Shown: positions 35,352 to 43,509 of the stretch, one piece after another
How positions within the stretch are numbered: position 1 is the first letter of the stretch
How the letters are laid out: the number at the start of each line of letters is the position of its first letter
From: DATHTS01 sp965219305
GTDB taxonomy: Bacteria; Acidobacteriota; Blastocatellia; Pyrinomonadales; Pyrinomonadaceae
Length of the DNA stretch: 64,000 bases
Assembly (NCBI GenBank): GCA_965219305.1
Contig: OZ244725.1
Span: 4,092,001 to 4,156,000, forward strand
Reading direction: 5' to 3'
Translations under genes and position numbers: made by a program
The notes under the pieces: generated by a model
Seen by the model: the letters and a program-made list of their open reading frames with translations, nothing else
Databases searched by the model: none
What the model was told of the DNA's origin: nothing

Positions 35352-35714
35352 TCAATTTTTCGTTTTTATTCCCAAGCAAAACGAACCGATTCCGATTCCG
35401 AAACAAGAAGATTTCCTGTTTTTCTCTAATAGCCGGATTTTTTCATCCTTTGCCGCTTCGCGCCGCGCCGCTTCTGCCGCATCCGCTTTTAATGTTGCGT
35501 TTTCGGCTTCGAGTTTATTTTTCTCGTCAACACACGCCCGTTTTTCCTCGATGGATTTATCGAGCATCTGCGAACAATCTTCAAGGTCGGCATTTGCTGT
35601 CGCCGGCGTGGTCTTCGCACCATTTTCTTTTGACTGCGCTGAAATTTGCCCCGAACTTATCAGAATCAGTCCGAATAACAGCGTTAAAATTAAAATTAGC
35701 TTGTTTGGTCTCAT
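35352..35714 (-). CDS. Secreted coiled-coil protein, spanin-like
   Basis: Starting at the ATG at 35714 gives a 120-residue protein with a clear signal peptide (MRPNKLILILTLLFGLILIS ... ISAQ), a Thr/Ala linker, a coiled coil (EKRACVDEKNKLEAENATLK) and a glycine-rich end. The gene overlaps the preceding one by 134 bases in another frame, recalling the embedded Rz1 arrangement. It lacks a lipobox cysteine, so it is not a standard o-spanin. Confidence 0.6.
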   Translation of the reverse strand: MRPNKLILILTLLFGLILISSGQISAQSKENGAKTTPATANADLEDCSQMLDKSIEEKRACVDEKNKLEAENATLKADAAEAARREAAKDEKIRLLEKNRKSSCFGIGIGSFCLGIKTKN

Positions 35715-35967
35715 TTTCTTGTTCCCGTAATTTCTTGTTTGAAATGTTTGAATTAATTTTTGATTCGATAATCTGCGTGTCGAGCTTTTTGATCTTTTTT
35801 TCGGTTCGTCGGTTATCACAGCTCGAGAAATATCCGAAAATGCTAAAAACAGCGACTAATATAACTGCAATCGCTATTAAAATTATCCATCCCGCCCATT
35901 TTTCGGCTTTATCGAAATCGAAATTGAATTTATTGATTAAAAAGTTAGTAATTAGTGCGATTATCAT
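35581..35967 (-). CDS. i-spanin-like membrane protein
   Basis: A 128-residue protein with an N-terminal transmembrane helix (about 24-46, WAGWIILIAIAVILVAVFSI) and a periplasmic coiled coil (TEKKIKKLDTQIIESK). The end, WCEDHAGDSKC, has two cysteines, a feature of some Rz proteins. Position after holin and endolysin fits a spanin that fuses membranes at lysis. Confidence 0.62.
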   Translation of the reverse strand: MIIALITNFLINKFNFDFDKAEKWAGWIILIAIAVILVAVFSIFGYFSSCDNRRTEKKIKKLDTQIIESKINSNISNKKLREQENETKQANFNFNAVIRTDSDKFGANFSAVKRKWCEDHAGDSKCRP

Positions 35968-35975
35968 TTTTTTTG

Positions 35976-36018
35976 AAAAAACCGCCCGGAAAGGCTTTGC
36001 ATCTTCGCGGACGGTTTT
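35976..36018 (-). terminator. Probable terminator inside the lysis block
   Basis: On the minus strand AAACCGTCC pairs with GGGCGGTTT (one G-U pair) and is followed by TTTTTTC. It lies between the secreted protein gene and the spanin-like gene, so it could limit read-through into the late operon. Confidence 0.55.
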
Positions 36019-36060
36019 GATCCTGCGTCTAAAAGAGTTTGTAATTTGTAAATGGTACTT

Positions 36061-36468
36061 TTAAATTTTCGCGCGGGCGTTCAGGTCGGAACCGAACCCG
36101 GCAAACTTTATGTGGTTATCGGCAGTAACCAAATTATTCTTTTGCCGCCAATTATCCGTGTAAAAGTTTGGAGCCGCACCGTCCGGTCTGTGGTTTATGG
36201 TTTCCGCTTCCGGCAAAACCGCTGCGCCTGATTCGGTCCGCGACGGCTTATTTTTATAGATGCCGGAATTTTCAAAAGCCGGAGCTTCGACCGTGATGTT
36301 GTCTGACATCGAAATATCAGAAAAAAAGACCGCCGCCGCCGTTTTTTGATTTAAAGTTTTTATGTGAGCAACTTCATTCGGCGGGCTTTCCGCCGCAAAC
36401 GCAGTCAAGCAAAAACACATAAATACCGAGATGATTAAAGTTGTAATTTTTCTCATTAGTTTTCTCAT
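36061..36468 (-). CDS. Secreted hypothetical protein
   Basis: From the ATG at 36468 it is 135 residues with a signal peptide (MRKITTLIISVFMCFCLTAF, then AAES). The mature part is polar and probably disordered. The AATTATG context and lack of overlap with the holin-like gene favour this start over the one at 36558. Its role between holin and spanin genes is unknown. Confidence 0.55.
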   Translation of the reverse strand: MRKLMRKITTLIISVFMCFCLTAFAAESPPNEVAHIKTLNQKTAAAVFFSDISMSDNITVEAPAFENSGIYKNKPSRTESGAAVLPEAETINHRPDGAAPNFYTDNWRQKNNLVTADNHIKFAGFGSDLNARAKI

Positions 36469-36535
36469 AATTCTTGAAATTTGCATCTGTTTGTAAAATG
36501 ATGCCGAATATAAAAATTCCGCAAATTTCAAGAAC

Positions 36536-36766
36536 TTACTTTGCGCCTGCTTCTTCACTCGTAATATTATTATCCCGCCCGAAAAAACCGATAACTGTTA
36601 CGGCGAGTCCGAGCATTCCCGAAAACAGCGAGTCAATATCAACAGGTTCGCCCGTCAAATAGCTGTTCCACACTTTTAGAGCGACAAATATCAAACAGAC
36701 CGCACCGACACAGCCGCCCGCCGTAGTTTTCCAACTCATTTTTTGCAATTTTCTTTTAATCGACAT
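36536..36766 (-). CDS. Holin-like small membrane protein
   Basis: A 76-residue protein with two hydrophobic segments (about 14-33 and 44-62), a basic N-terminus and the C-terminal GRDNNITSEEAGAK typical of many phage holin-type proteins. It overlaps the endolysin gene by eleven bases. It would form the membrane lesion at lysis. Confidence 0.72.
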   Translation of the reverse strand: MSIKRKLQKMSWKTTAGGCVGAVCLIFVALKVWNSYLTGEPVDIDSLFSGMLGLAVTVIGFFGRDNNITSEEAGAK

Positions 36767-37472
36767 ACTTCCTCCAAACCGCTAAGATTCCATTTTCGCC
36801 GCCGCCTGATTTGTTGTATGTTTCGAGCAAATACCTGTAACTCGGAATTCCGGCAAGCTGAACGTGCGGCAGATCGGTAAATCGCCAGTTGCCGCCCCAC
36901 GTCAAACCGACCTGATTCGTCCAGCGACCGATATTTTTATAAAGGCGTTCGTCCCACGATATTTTTCCGCCGACGACGAAAGCGAAGTCTACCGCCACTC
37001 CGTAGTTGTGTGAACTTTGTCCGCCGCGGGCGTTGGTAACTTTCGGGCGTTTTCTGAAAAGCGCGTCTTGTTCTTTGAAGGTGCGAAGTCCCTGAGTTAC
37101 CCGCAATTCGTAGCCTTCCTGTTTGGCAAGCTCGATTATTTGGAGAGCTTTTTTTACCAAAACCGGGTGAACGCCGCTTAATTTCTTTTGAGTATAGGAA
37201 TCCGCCGCCGCCGGTTGTTCCGATTCCGGGACGTAGTTTGAAGACGAAAAATTCATTGTTTCCGGCTCGTAAACCTCGTCGAGTTTCGCCAGAGTTTTTT
37301 CGCCGATAATGCCGTCTTCTATTAAATTTCGTGATCGTTGAAACCATTTGACGACGTTCTCGGTCTTTTCATCGAAAAAGCCGTCCGGCTCGATTCCTTC
37401 AAACCCCATCGCAACCATCGCCCGTTCGATATTGGCGATCTCCGGCGACTGCATTCCTTTTCTTAAAATCAT
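36756..37472 (-). CDS. Endolysin: peptidoglycan-binding plus M15 peptidase
   Basis: A 238-residue protein. Residues about 8-65 are a PG_binding_1 repeat (DGFFDEKTENVVKWFQRSR), residues about 100-225 a peptidase M15 (VanY/CwlK-like) domain with TQGLRTFKEQDALF, the zinc ligands H155 and D162 in SSHNYGVAVDF and H203 in LPHVQL. It should cut the peptide cross-links of murein. First gene of the late operon, right after a terminator hairpin. No signal peptide, so it needs the holin. Confidence 0.9.
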   Translation of the reverse strand: MILRKGMQSPEIANIERAMVAMGFEGIEPDGFFDEKTENVVKWFQRSRNLIEDGIIGEKTLAKLDEVYEPETMNFSSSNYVPESEQPAAADSYTQKKLSGVHPVLVKKALQIIELAKQEGYELRVTQGLRTFKEQDALFRKRPKVTNARGGQSSHNYGVAVDFAFVVGGKISWDERLYKNIGRWTNQVGLTWGGNWRFTDLPHVQLAGIPSYRYLLETYNKSGGGENGILAVWRKYVD

Positions 37473-37492
37473 TTTCTTGCTCCAAAATCAAA

Positions 37493-37530
37493 AACGCCTT
37501 GCAAATCCCTTTCGGAATCTGCAAGGCGTT
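37493..37530 (-). terminator. GNRA-capped hairpin terminator, copy B
   Basis: Stem 37493-37503 with 37520-37530, same stem and GAAA loop as copy A, followed by TTTTTGATTTT on the minus strand. It lies between a candidate late promoter and the endolysin gene, the position of lambda tR'. Confidence 0.8.
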
Positions 37531-37581
37531 CAACTCTCGCTTTTCGCGCCGCTAATTTTCGGGCGCAACTAAATTTTCACT

Positions 37582-37611
37582 ACTATAAACCAATTCGGAC
37601 TAAAAAAGCAA
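37582..37611 (-). promoter_or_regulatory. Candidate late promoter
   Basis: On the minus strand TTGCTT (37611-37606), an 18-base spacer and TATAGT (37587-37582). It is the best sigma70-like pair in the 264-base gap 37473-37736, and lies between the early-block palindrome and the terminator before the lysis genes. The -35 is weak. Confidence 0.4.
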
Positions 37612-37653
37612 AGTAAATTTTGGTAGTGTCCTAAATTGTGTTGCTGACAAAAA

Positions 37654-37689
37654 ATAGAAAAAGGTCGGAATATTCCGACCTTTTTCTAT
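37654..37689. terminator. Perfect 36-bp palindrome, bidirectional terminator
   Basis: The 36 bases are fully self-complementary, centred at GGAATATTCC and edged by A and T runs, so the transcript from either strand ends in a hairpin plus U-rich tail. It marks the border between the early and late blocks. Confidence 0.8.
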
Positions 37690-37736
37690 AATCTTATGCC
37701 CTTTTAGTAATTAAGCGACATTGGGCGTGAATTTGC

Positions 37737-37940
37737 TTATTGCTTTTCTTTAACAATTCTATCTATATCTTCATAGCCATTTACCGAATCATAACATTGT
37801 CGGTAAAGTCTTAAAAAATATTCGCGAGTTAATGTAGCAGTACTTTCTTTTTTTTCGTGAAATACTATTTCTTTCATCAAATCGTGTGCGACGCGATACT
37901 TACTGTTTTCTTCTAAATTGATTTTATGGTCATCTGCCAT
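37737..37940 (-). CDS. Small charged protein, last early gene
   Basis: A 67-residue, helical, highly charged protein (VAHDLMKEIVFHEKKES) with an excellent ribosome site, AGGAGGAAATAAATG. It occupies the place held by the antiterminator Q gene in lambda-type phages but is far shorter and has no recognisable domain. It ends 47 bases before the palindromic terminator. Confidence 0.6.
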   Translation of the reverse strand: MADDHKINLEENSKYRVAHDLMKEIVFHEKKESTATLTREYFLRLYRQCYDSVNGYEDIDRIVKEKQ

Positions 37941-38009
37941 TTATTTCCTCCTATTTCCGTTTTGCGGGTATCAAAATAAGTTGGCAAGAAGCAAGCAGAA
38001 AGATATTCT

Positions 38010-39263
38010 TTAAACAAACATCGCAGGTTGAATCGTGCCGTCTCTTAAAATCTTGTCGGTCATTTCATCGCCGCGCATCTCCGTTCCGTCCCAACCGTTC
38101 GGATATGTTTTAGATTCGATCAATTCGCGTATTCGCGCGAATTCTTCGCCGTTAATCAAGCTAATAAGCGGTTTAAGTTCTTTCTCGGCAATCGTGTTTA
38201 TTTCTAACTGAACATTAACAATTTCGCGCAAAAACTTTTTCCTTGCCTCAAACGTGAGTGGTCCCAAACGTCCTTGGTTTGCCGCCAATTCGCCGTTTTT
38301 CTTGCGTTCGCCGAATTTTCTGAGACGATTTTCAGGTTTCTTCATTTCCGCGTAAATCGGACGAAGTTTCAGAAGCGGCGACAGATATCCCCAACTTTCA
38401 GGAAATTTTTGCAGGATCGTTTCAAGAGCCAGATCGCGGCTTGCCAGATTACAACCGACACAACCCGTGCGGGCGTTTATTTCGGTCGCCTCATCGCCGC
38501 CGTAACTTTCGGCAATCAGCCGCGTCGGAAAACCTTCGTCCGGCGCGAAGAAATTGAGCCAGTCCCAGATATGGCATACTCTCCAGTGAAGTAGCGGCGC
38601 GAGCGTGTCGTTGAGACCTTCTTTTGCCGATTGTTGAAGCCAGCCCTGCCCGCATTCCGCTCCGTCTTTCGAGCAGCTTAAAGCGATTCGGTCATCGCGT
38701 GCGGCGGATTCTCCGAGCCGGACACCTGTAATCATCAAAATTTTGTCTTTGCCGAAACCTTGATAAACAAACTTTTGCCGCCGCTTCGACCAAATCATTT
38801 CGCCAAAGCCCAAGCTCACAGCCCGCTTTTCCAATGCTTTCTGCATCGGTTCGATTTTCAACTGTGATGTACACCAGCGAAATGTATTAGACGGCGGCGG
38901 CACTCCGCGACCGAGAATATACACAAAAAATCTGTCATCGAGTTTCGGTAAAACGATTTCGGTTTCAACTCCGCGTTTGGCGAGTTCCGCAATAATCGCC
39001 TTTGCCGAATGTTCGAGCGGCGTTAGTTCGAGCCTCGTATCGGCATAAAAAACAACCAACGATTTCGGTTTTTTTATAAGACCTTTTTCGATAGCGTGAG
39101 CGATAAAAGTAATCGTTGCCGATGAATCCTTTCCGCCCGAAAATGCGACGGCGATATGCTCATATTTTTCCAAATAAGTATTTAATGAAGTGATTGACAG
39201 TTCTTTTGCTTCATCCAAACCCATTCTCGCGTGTTCAAATAATGTTGGTGTTTTTGTTGGCAT
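38010..39263 (-). CDS. PAPS reductase/DndC-like PP-loop enzyme
   Basis: A 417-residue protein with the PP-loop SGGKDS at 42-47 and a ligand-like cysteine set: FRWCTSQLK, CSKDGAECGQGW and TGCVGCNLASRD. This matches the PAPS-reductase superfamily with a DndC-type iron-sulphur cluster, which activates a substrate by adenylation for sulphur transfer or reduction. No DndA, D or E gene is present, so full DNA phosphorothioation is not supported. Phage copies of this family occur beside DNA modification genes, as here. AT-rich start context, no Shine-Dalgarno. Confidence 0.82.
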   Translation of the reverse strand: MPTKTPTLFEHARMGLDEAKELSITSLNTYLEKYEHIAVAFSGGKDSSATITFIAHAIEKGLIKKPKSLVVFYADTRLELTPLEHSAKAIIAELAKRGVETEIVLPKLDDRFFVYILGRGVPPPSNTFRWCTSQLKIEPMQKALEKRAVSLGFGEMIWSKRRQKFVYQGFGKDKILMITGVRLGESAARDDRIALSCSKDGAECGQGWLQQSAKEGLNDTLAPLLHWRVCHIWDWLNFFAPDEGFPTRLIAESYGGDEATEINARTGCVGCNLASRDLALETILQKFPESWGYLSPLLKLRPIYAEMKKPENRLRKFGERKKNGELAANQGRLGPLTFEARKKFLREIVNVQLEINTIAEKELKPLISLINGEEFARIRELIESKTYPNGWDGTEMRGDEMTDKILRDGTIQPAMFV

Positions 39264-39295
39264 AATTTAAGAATTCTTAAAATTTAGTGGTTTTT

Positions 39296-39472
39296 TTAAT
39301 GACAAACCTGTAAATCAGCACAGAAACCGCAAACGACTTCGCCGCATCTTCGGCAATGTTCAATCTCAATATCCGCTTGAGTTAAACCTTTTTGTTTATC
39401 TTCGCGGGTTAATTTGTTTTGCGATTCCGTCCGACCGCAAACAACACATTCTTTTTCTTGTTTTCTTGACAT
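39296..39472 (-). CDS. Small double zinc-ribbon protein
   Basis: Starting at 39472 it has 58 residues with CVVCGR and HCRRCGEVVCGFC, enough for two zinc sites. The AAAATTATG context and the spacing of four bases from the previous stop favour this start. Function unknown; possibly binds nucleic acid or a host protein. Confidence 0.6.
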   Translation of the reverse strand: MSRKQEKECVVCGRTESQNKLTREDKQKGLTQADIEIEHCRRCGEVVCGFCADLQVCH

Positions 39473-39476
39473 AATT

Positions 39477-39683
39477 TTATTTATAAAGCCGATTTTTATA
39501 ACCACACGCATTGCAGACGATCTTCGTTCCTTTTCCGAATTCGATCACGAATTCCGCGCCGTCCGAAGATTTAACGAACAAGTTGATGCTGTCGGTTTCG
39601 AGTAAAACTTTCCGGCACGGCTGCCCCGTGGTTGAAAGTCGCCCTTTGCAGTAAATGGTTTTGCGCGTGTTCGGGTTTTGCAT
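39477..39683 (-). CDS. Com-like zinc-ribbon protein
   Basis: A 68-residue protein with TIYCKGRLSTTGQPC and KIVCNACGY; the paired motifs resemble Com-type zinc ribbons, which in Mu regulate translation of mom. A distant relative lies at 58065-58238. Whether it regulates a modification gene here is unknown. Confidence 0.6.
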   Translation of the reverse strand: MQNPNTRKTIYCKGRLSTTGQPCRKVLLETDSINLFVKSSDGAEFVIEFGKGTKIVCNACGYKNRLYK

Positions 39684-39704
39684 TAAAAAATAACTGGGGC
39701 GAAC

Positions 39705-40305
39705 CTATTTCATTTTCAAAAGAGTGTAAGGATTTTTGCAGCTTCTTTTTTCGACCGGAACGAATTCTATTCCGGCGTTCTCGAAAAAACTATCTTCCGT
39801 CGGACACGGAATAACTTGCCCGTTTTCTTCTAAGATCAAATTCCCGCCCGCAACGCGAAACGGTGTCCGGTGTTTGATAAAACTGACGAGTGCCTGAGAA
39901 AATTCCGCGCTTCCCGTGCGAATTGTGAAAATTACGCCGAAATTGTCTTTTCCCGCGATAAACAGATCGAGTTTTATATTATCGAGCCGTCCGCGCCAGT
40001 ATTTGCCGTCTTCTTTGATTTTCCAGACGATGATCTCACTCGTTCCGGGTTTTATCCACTGAACGCCGTGAATTCCGCGCCACGCCCACTCGAAGAGCAG
40101 ATTTTTATCCACTTCTCTCGTCGGATCAAACAGATTATTTGTCGGCTCGATCACGGTTTCAAATTTCGGGACGGCGCAAATCTCGATGTCTTTCACATCC
40201 GGTTTTCCGCGCCGAATACTTCCGGCAATTTCGACGATCTCACACGACGGCGACATTGAGTTTTTTTAATTCTTCGGCGATTATTATTGCTTTTTCTAAT
40301 TTCAT
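39705..40305 (-). CDS. Pol X-like nucleotidyltransferase, frame broken near N-terminus
   Basis: From the ATG at 40256 the frame encodes 183 residues with the nucleotidyltransferase signature VEIAGSIRRGKPDVKDIEI and the palm/thumb part LDLFIAGKDNFGVIF, TIRTGSAEFSQ of DNA polymerase beta-like enzymes; the usual 8-kDa helix-hairpin-helix domain is missing. The natural start is the ATG at 40305, coupled as ATGA to the upstream gene and reading MKLEKAIIIAEELKK. The two parts are out of frame by one base at a run of seven A (40261-40267); losing one A joins them into a normal family N-terminus. Either an indel or unusual decoding. Confidence 0.72.
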
Positions 40306-40538
40306 AAATTAACTTCGACAAATTCGTGAAAATGTTCAGGATCAATAAAACCGCTCATTTCATCTAAAGCGATTTCAAGTTGTTCGACTGTGCATTTTTC
40401 AGCCAATTGTTTTTGGAGATTTTCTTGCAGTTTTTCCATCCGCTCTTTTGCAGGCGAAATAAAATCTAAGACATTCATCAAACAAATGATTTCCAGTAAA
40501 CTTTCGGGTTTTATTTCGACCAAAATATTTTCACTCAT
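40302..40538 (-). CDS. Hypothetical acidic helical protein
   Basis: A 78-residue protein from MSENILVEIKPESLLEI; mostly helices, acidic C-terminus (PEHFHEFVEVNL). An ATG at 40556 would add six residues overlapping the upstream gene. Its stop overlaps the Pol X-like start as ATGA. No family recognised. Confidence 0.55.
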   Translation of the reverse strand: MSENILVEIKPESLLEIICLMNVLDFISPAKERMEKLQENLQKQLAEKCTVEQLEIALDEMSGFIDPEHFHEFVEVNL

Positions 40539-40542
40539 AAAC

Positions 40543-40839
40543 TTATTTGTTCGCATATTTCAGCAAAATATCTGCGTGGCAAATTGAATCTAAAGCGCAA
40601 AAACAAGCTAAATCTTTGCCGCGTAACGGTTCGAGATAATCGGGATTGTTTTCAAGTTCGACCAGAATTTTATCTTCAAACAAATCAACGGCATCTTGAG
40701 CAAATTCAATAGTCCCTCCCCACGGCGCGTTATCACCGATCTTGACCGGATTTCCCCATTTTGACGGGCGCGTAACTCTGACGCAGTTTTCCGACAGACG
40801 AAAGCCTTTTATTCTTTTGAATTGGATTCTTTTCGGCAT
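40543..40839 (-). CDS. DUF4326 protein
   Basis: A 98-residue protein matching DUF4326: RIQFKRIKGFRLSENCVRVT, RPSKWGNPVKIG, and the C-terminal LRGKDLACFCALDSICHADI with its Cys/His set. The domain is common in phages and plasmids near DNA metabolism genes, with no proven reaction. Here it lies between dnaB and the Pol X/PAPS-reductase genes. Confidence 0.82.
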   Translation of the reverse strand: MPKRIQFKRIKGFRLSENCVRVTRPSKWGNPVKIGDNAPWGGTIEFAQDAVDLFEDKILVELENNPDYLEPLRGKDLACFCALDSICHADILLKYANK

Positions 40840-40850
40840 AAATTTTATCT

Positions 40851-42221
40851 TTAAGCATTCTTAAATTTCGTAAACTCTTTCATAAACGTCAGGTCAACTT
40901 TTCCGGTCGGACCGTTCCGGTTTTTTGCGATATTTAATTCTGCCGTCGTCGGATCGGCTTTTTCGTTGTAATAATTATCGCGGTATAAGAAACAAACTAC
41001 ATCGGCATTCTGTTCAATCTCACCGGACTCCCGCAGGTCAGACAGAATTGGACGTTTGTCGTGGCGTTCCTCGCATTTTCTCGAAAGTTGAGAAAGCGCG
41101 ACGACCGGCACTTTAAGTTCCTTGGCGATCGCTTTCAGGTCGCGGCTAATGTGTCCGACTTCCTGTTGGCGCGACTCATCGCGGTTTGTTCCGCTCATAA
41201 GTTGCAGGTAATCAATTACGATCAGATCAAGTCGTTTATATTTGGCTAAAAACCACATTGATTTTGCGCGAATATAGTTCGCCGTTGCTGCCGCACGGTC
41301 GTCAATTTCGATCTTGAAGTTACCGAAATCAGCGATTGAACGCGAAATTCTTTCGGCTTCAGTATCGGTAAAAAAACCGGTCCGGTAGCGTGTCGAATCA
41401 ATTTCTGTTTTCGAGCAGATCATCCGGTCGGTAAGTTGCTCTTTGCTCATTTCAAGCGAAAAAACCGCCACCGCCGCCTCTCTGTTTATTTGACAGACGG
41501 AATCCGTGATATTAAGCATCAGAGCAGTTTTGCCAAGCGATGGACGTGCCGCGATGATTATCAGATCGGTTTTCTGCAAGCCGGATGTTTTGACATCGAG
41601 CATCGTAAAACCCGTTTCAAGTCCGGTTACGCGGTTGTCGGATTTTCGCAGTTCAAGCTTGGTTTGCAGAGATTGCACCGCTAAATTTCCTATTGAGGAA
41701 AAACCTTCCGCCGCGTCTGGAGCGCAAACTTCGTTGATTTTGGTTTGAGCGAAATCCAAAATCCGCTCATTCGTTTCCGCGCCTTCGAGCGCAGTCGCCG
41801 TGATTTCGCCGCAGACTTTTATCAATTCGCGGATTTTCGCGCAGTCGCCGATGGTTTTTATCAGCGGGGAAAGGTTCGACGTGTATGGCAGACCGAATGT
41901 CAGATTCGTGATCGCCGAGACTCCGCCAACAGAATCAAACTGCCCGAGTTTTTTTAATTCTTCGCCAATCGCAATTGGTTCCACCGTTTCGCCGCGCTCG
42001 AAAAGCCGGAGCATTGCCGCGTAAATGTTTCGCTGAAACGGCGAATAGAAATTCTCCGGCAAAAGCGCGGCAGCAGCTTGCGCGATCAGTTTTGCGTCCA
42101 TCAGAATCGCGCCCAAAATCGCACGTTCGCTGTCTTCGCTCGACGGCAAAGATTTTGATAAAAACCTGTCGTGCGGCGGTTGGGGCTGAATATAATCAAG
42201 CGGCATTTGTTTTTTCTCCAT
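40851..42221 (-). CDS. dnaB: Replicative DNA helicase, DnaB family
   Basis: A 456-residue RecA-fold hexameric helicase. The N-terminal primase-interaction domain (SERAILGAILMDAKLIAQAA) is intact; Walker A ARPSLGKTA lies at 225-233, Walker B LIVIDYLQLM near 335 and the arginine-finger region NRNGPTGKVDLTF near the end. It unwinds the phage fork in the cytoplasm. It overlaps the loader-like gene upstream by 26 bases. Confidence 0.93.
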   Translation of the reverse strand: MEKKQMPLDYIQPQPPHDRFLSKSLPSSEDSERAILGAILMDAKLIAQAAAALLPENFYSPFQRNIYAAMLRLFERGETVEPIAIGEELKKLGQFDSVGGVSAITNLTFGLPYTSNLSPLIKTIGDCAKIRELIKVCGEITATALEGAETNERILDFAQTKINEVCAPDAAEGFSSIGNLAVQSLQTKLELRKSDNRVTGLETGFTMLDVKTSGLQKTDLIIIAARPSLGKTALMLNITDSVCQINREAAVAVFSLEMSKEQLTDRMICSKTEIDSTRYRTGFFTDTEAERISRSIADFGNFKIEIDDRAAATANYIRAKSMWFLAKYKRLDLIVIDYLQLMSGTNRDESRQQEVGHISRDLKAIAKELKVPVVALSQLSRKCEERHDKRPILSDLRESGEIEQNADVVCFLYRDNYYNEKADPTTAELNIAKNRNGPTGKVDLTFMKEFTKFKNA

Positions 42222-43152
42222 CGTGCGGGCAAACGATCAAGCCGTTATCGGTTGACAGATACCCGTTTTCATCGCAATTTTGGCAAGCCTCGCGCTGCCG
42301 TTTCCAGTCCGGTTCGTCCGTGCCGAACGCATCCAAAAAATCTTTTTCCGTCAAAGTTTCCGCTTCGCCCGCCGTCCAGCCTTTGAGCCGTTCGAGAGCA
42401 AATGATTTCCCGTGATCGTCGCAGAATTTTTTAAGTTTCCTGCCGATTTCGCGGACGTTTTTGCCGGGATGAAGTTTTTCCAAATGCCTGACAAAATCAG
42501 CCTTTGACATCTGTTTTTCTTCAGCGGTCAACTCGATCCACTGCCGGTTTTGAACTAAATTTCCAAATTCGGCGGCGGTTGGCGGCGGTTTTCCTTGCGC
42601 GTGCGTGCGCGTAGCACCAAAACCGCCGCCGCCGCTTTTTTGTAAGTTCTTTGAAATTGAAATTGAAGAATAGGGGCTTACATTTTCCTTACAATCGTCT
42701 TGCAAATTACTTTCAATCGGCTCAAGTCCTGTATTTTCGGGCGTGTCGGGCGTGTTGGTTTTGTCTTTCCCTCGTCTTACATTCGTCTTACAATTTCTTA
42801 CATTTTCTTTTTTGCGCGATTTTGCAACATATTTTTTGTTGCGTTCGCGCTCGTCGAATTCCGCTTTCATCCGGCGATTTATGAGCGTAAAAATCCCGTC
42901 GCGTTCGCTGACATTAGCGGTTTTGGTCTGCTTTAGTTCCGCGATGGCTTCGATAGCTTCGGCGGCAGTGCAACGACCGACACGCGCAAGTTGTTGGGCT
43001 GTGCCGGTGATTTGACCACTGCGACCGAGTTCGTGCATCGCACCTAAAATCTCGAACCAGAATCCGCGCGTCGAAAGCGAACACATAGAAAGTTCTGCGT
43101 CTTTTTTCCAATCGCCGATATAAAACATCAATGCCGGTTGTTTTTTTGACAT
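42196..43152 (-). CDS. DUF1376-like replication initiator or helicase loader
   Basis: A 318-residue protein. The N-terminal PALMFYIGDWKKDAELSMCS followed by RGFWFEILGAMHE is typical of DUF1376/phage replisome organiser proteins with a winged-helix fold. The middle is charged and repetitive, and the C-terminus ends in a cysteine cluster (CQNCDENGYL ... VCPHDGEKT) that may bind zinc. Pairing with dnaB supports origin binding or helicase loading. Confidence 0.75.
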   Translation of the reverse strand: MSKKQPALMFYIGDWKKDAELSMCSLSTRGFWFEILGAMHELGRSGQITGTAQQLARVGRCTAAEAIEAIAELKQTKTANVSERDGIFTLINRRMKAEFDERERNKKYVAKSRKKENVRNCKTNVRRGKDKTNTPDTPENTGLEPIESNLQDDCKENVSPYSSISISKNLQKSGGGGFGATRTHAQGKPPPTAAEFGNLVQNRQWIELTAEEKQMSKADFVRHLEKLHPGKNVREIGRKLKKFCDDHGKSFALERLKGWTAGEAETLTEKDFLDAFGTDEPDWKRQREACQNCDENGYLSTDNGLIVCPHDGEKTNAA

Positions 43153-43168
43153 TTATAAAATTTGGAAA

Positions 43169-43498
43169 TTACCAATTTTCTGAATATTCACCTTCATCTG
43201 CATCATCATCGCCGTCCGTCAATCGTGCCGGTTGCGGTAGATTCCACGCCCAAGTCGGTTCAGGCGCGTTACTCGCCGCCACCGCTTTTGCAGCTTCTTC
43301 GGAAACGATTGTCAGACAATAGATCGAACCCGCGCCGATATATTCCGTGCGCTCGAATTCGCCCTTTTTGCCTAAAACGTCAACGCGAATCAGATTGCTT
43401 ACACCGATGTCGGATTCTTTAACATGTCCGACGATCTTTCTATGCCCCATCATTTCAACAACTGCGAATGATGATAATTTTTCTTTTTGTACTCCCAT
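43169..43498 (-). CDS. Hypothetical early phage protein
   Basis: A 109-residue protein with a strand-rich N-terminal part (FAVVEMMGHRKIVGHVKESD, IRVDVLGKKG), a GAGSIYCLTIV segment and an acidic tail. It has a strong AAAGGAGATATTTATG start. Similar small proteins are common in phage early regions, without known function. Confidence 0.62.
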   Translation of the reverse strand: MGVQKEKLSSFAVVEMMGHRKIVGHVKESDIGVSNLIRVDVLGKKGEFERTEYIGAGSIYCLTIVSEEAAKAVAASNAPEPTWAWNLPQPARLTDGDDDADEGEYSENW

Positions 43499-43509
43499 AA
43501 ATATCTCCT

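Noticed and set aside
38010..39263. Complete DNA phosphorothioation (dnd) system
   Set aside because: Only a DndC-like gene is present. No DndA, DndB, DndD or DndE and no associated restriction genes are seen.
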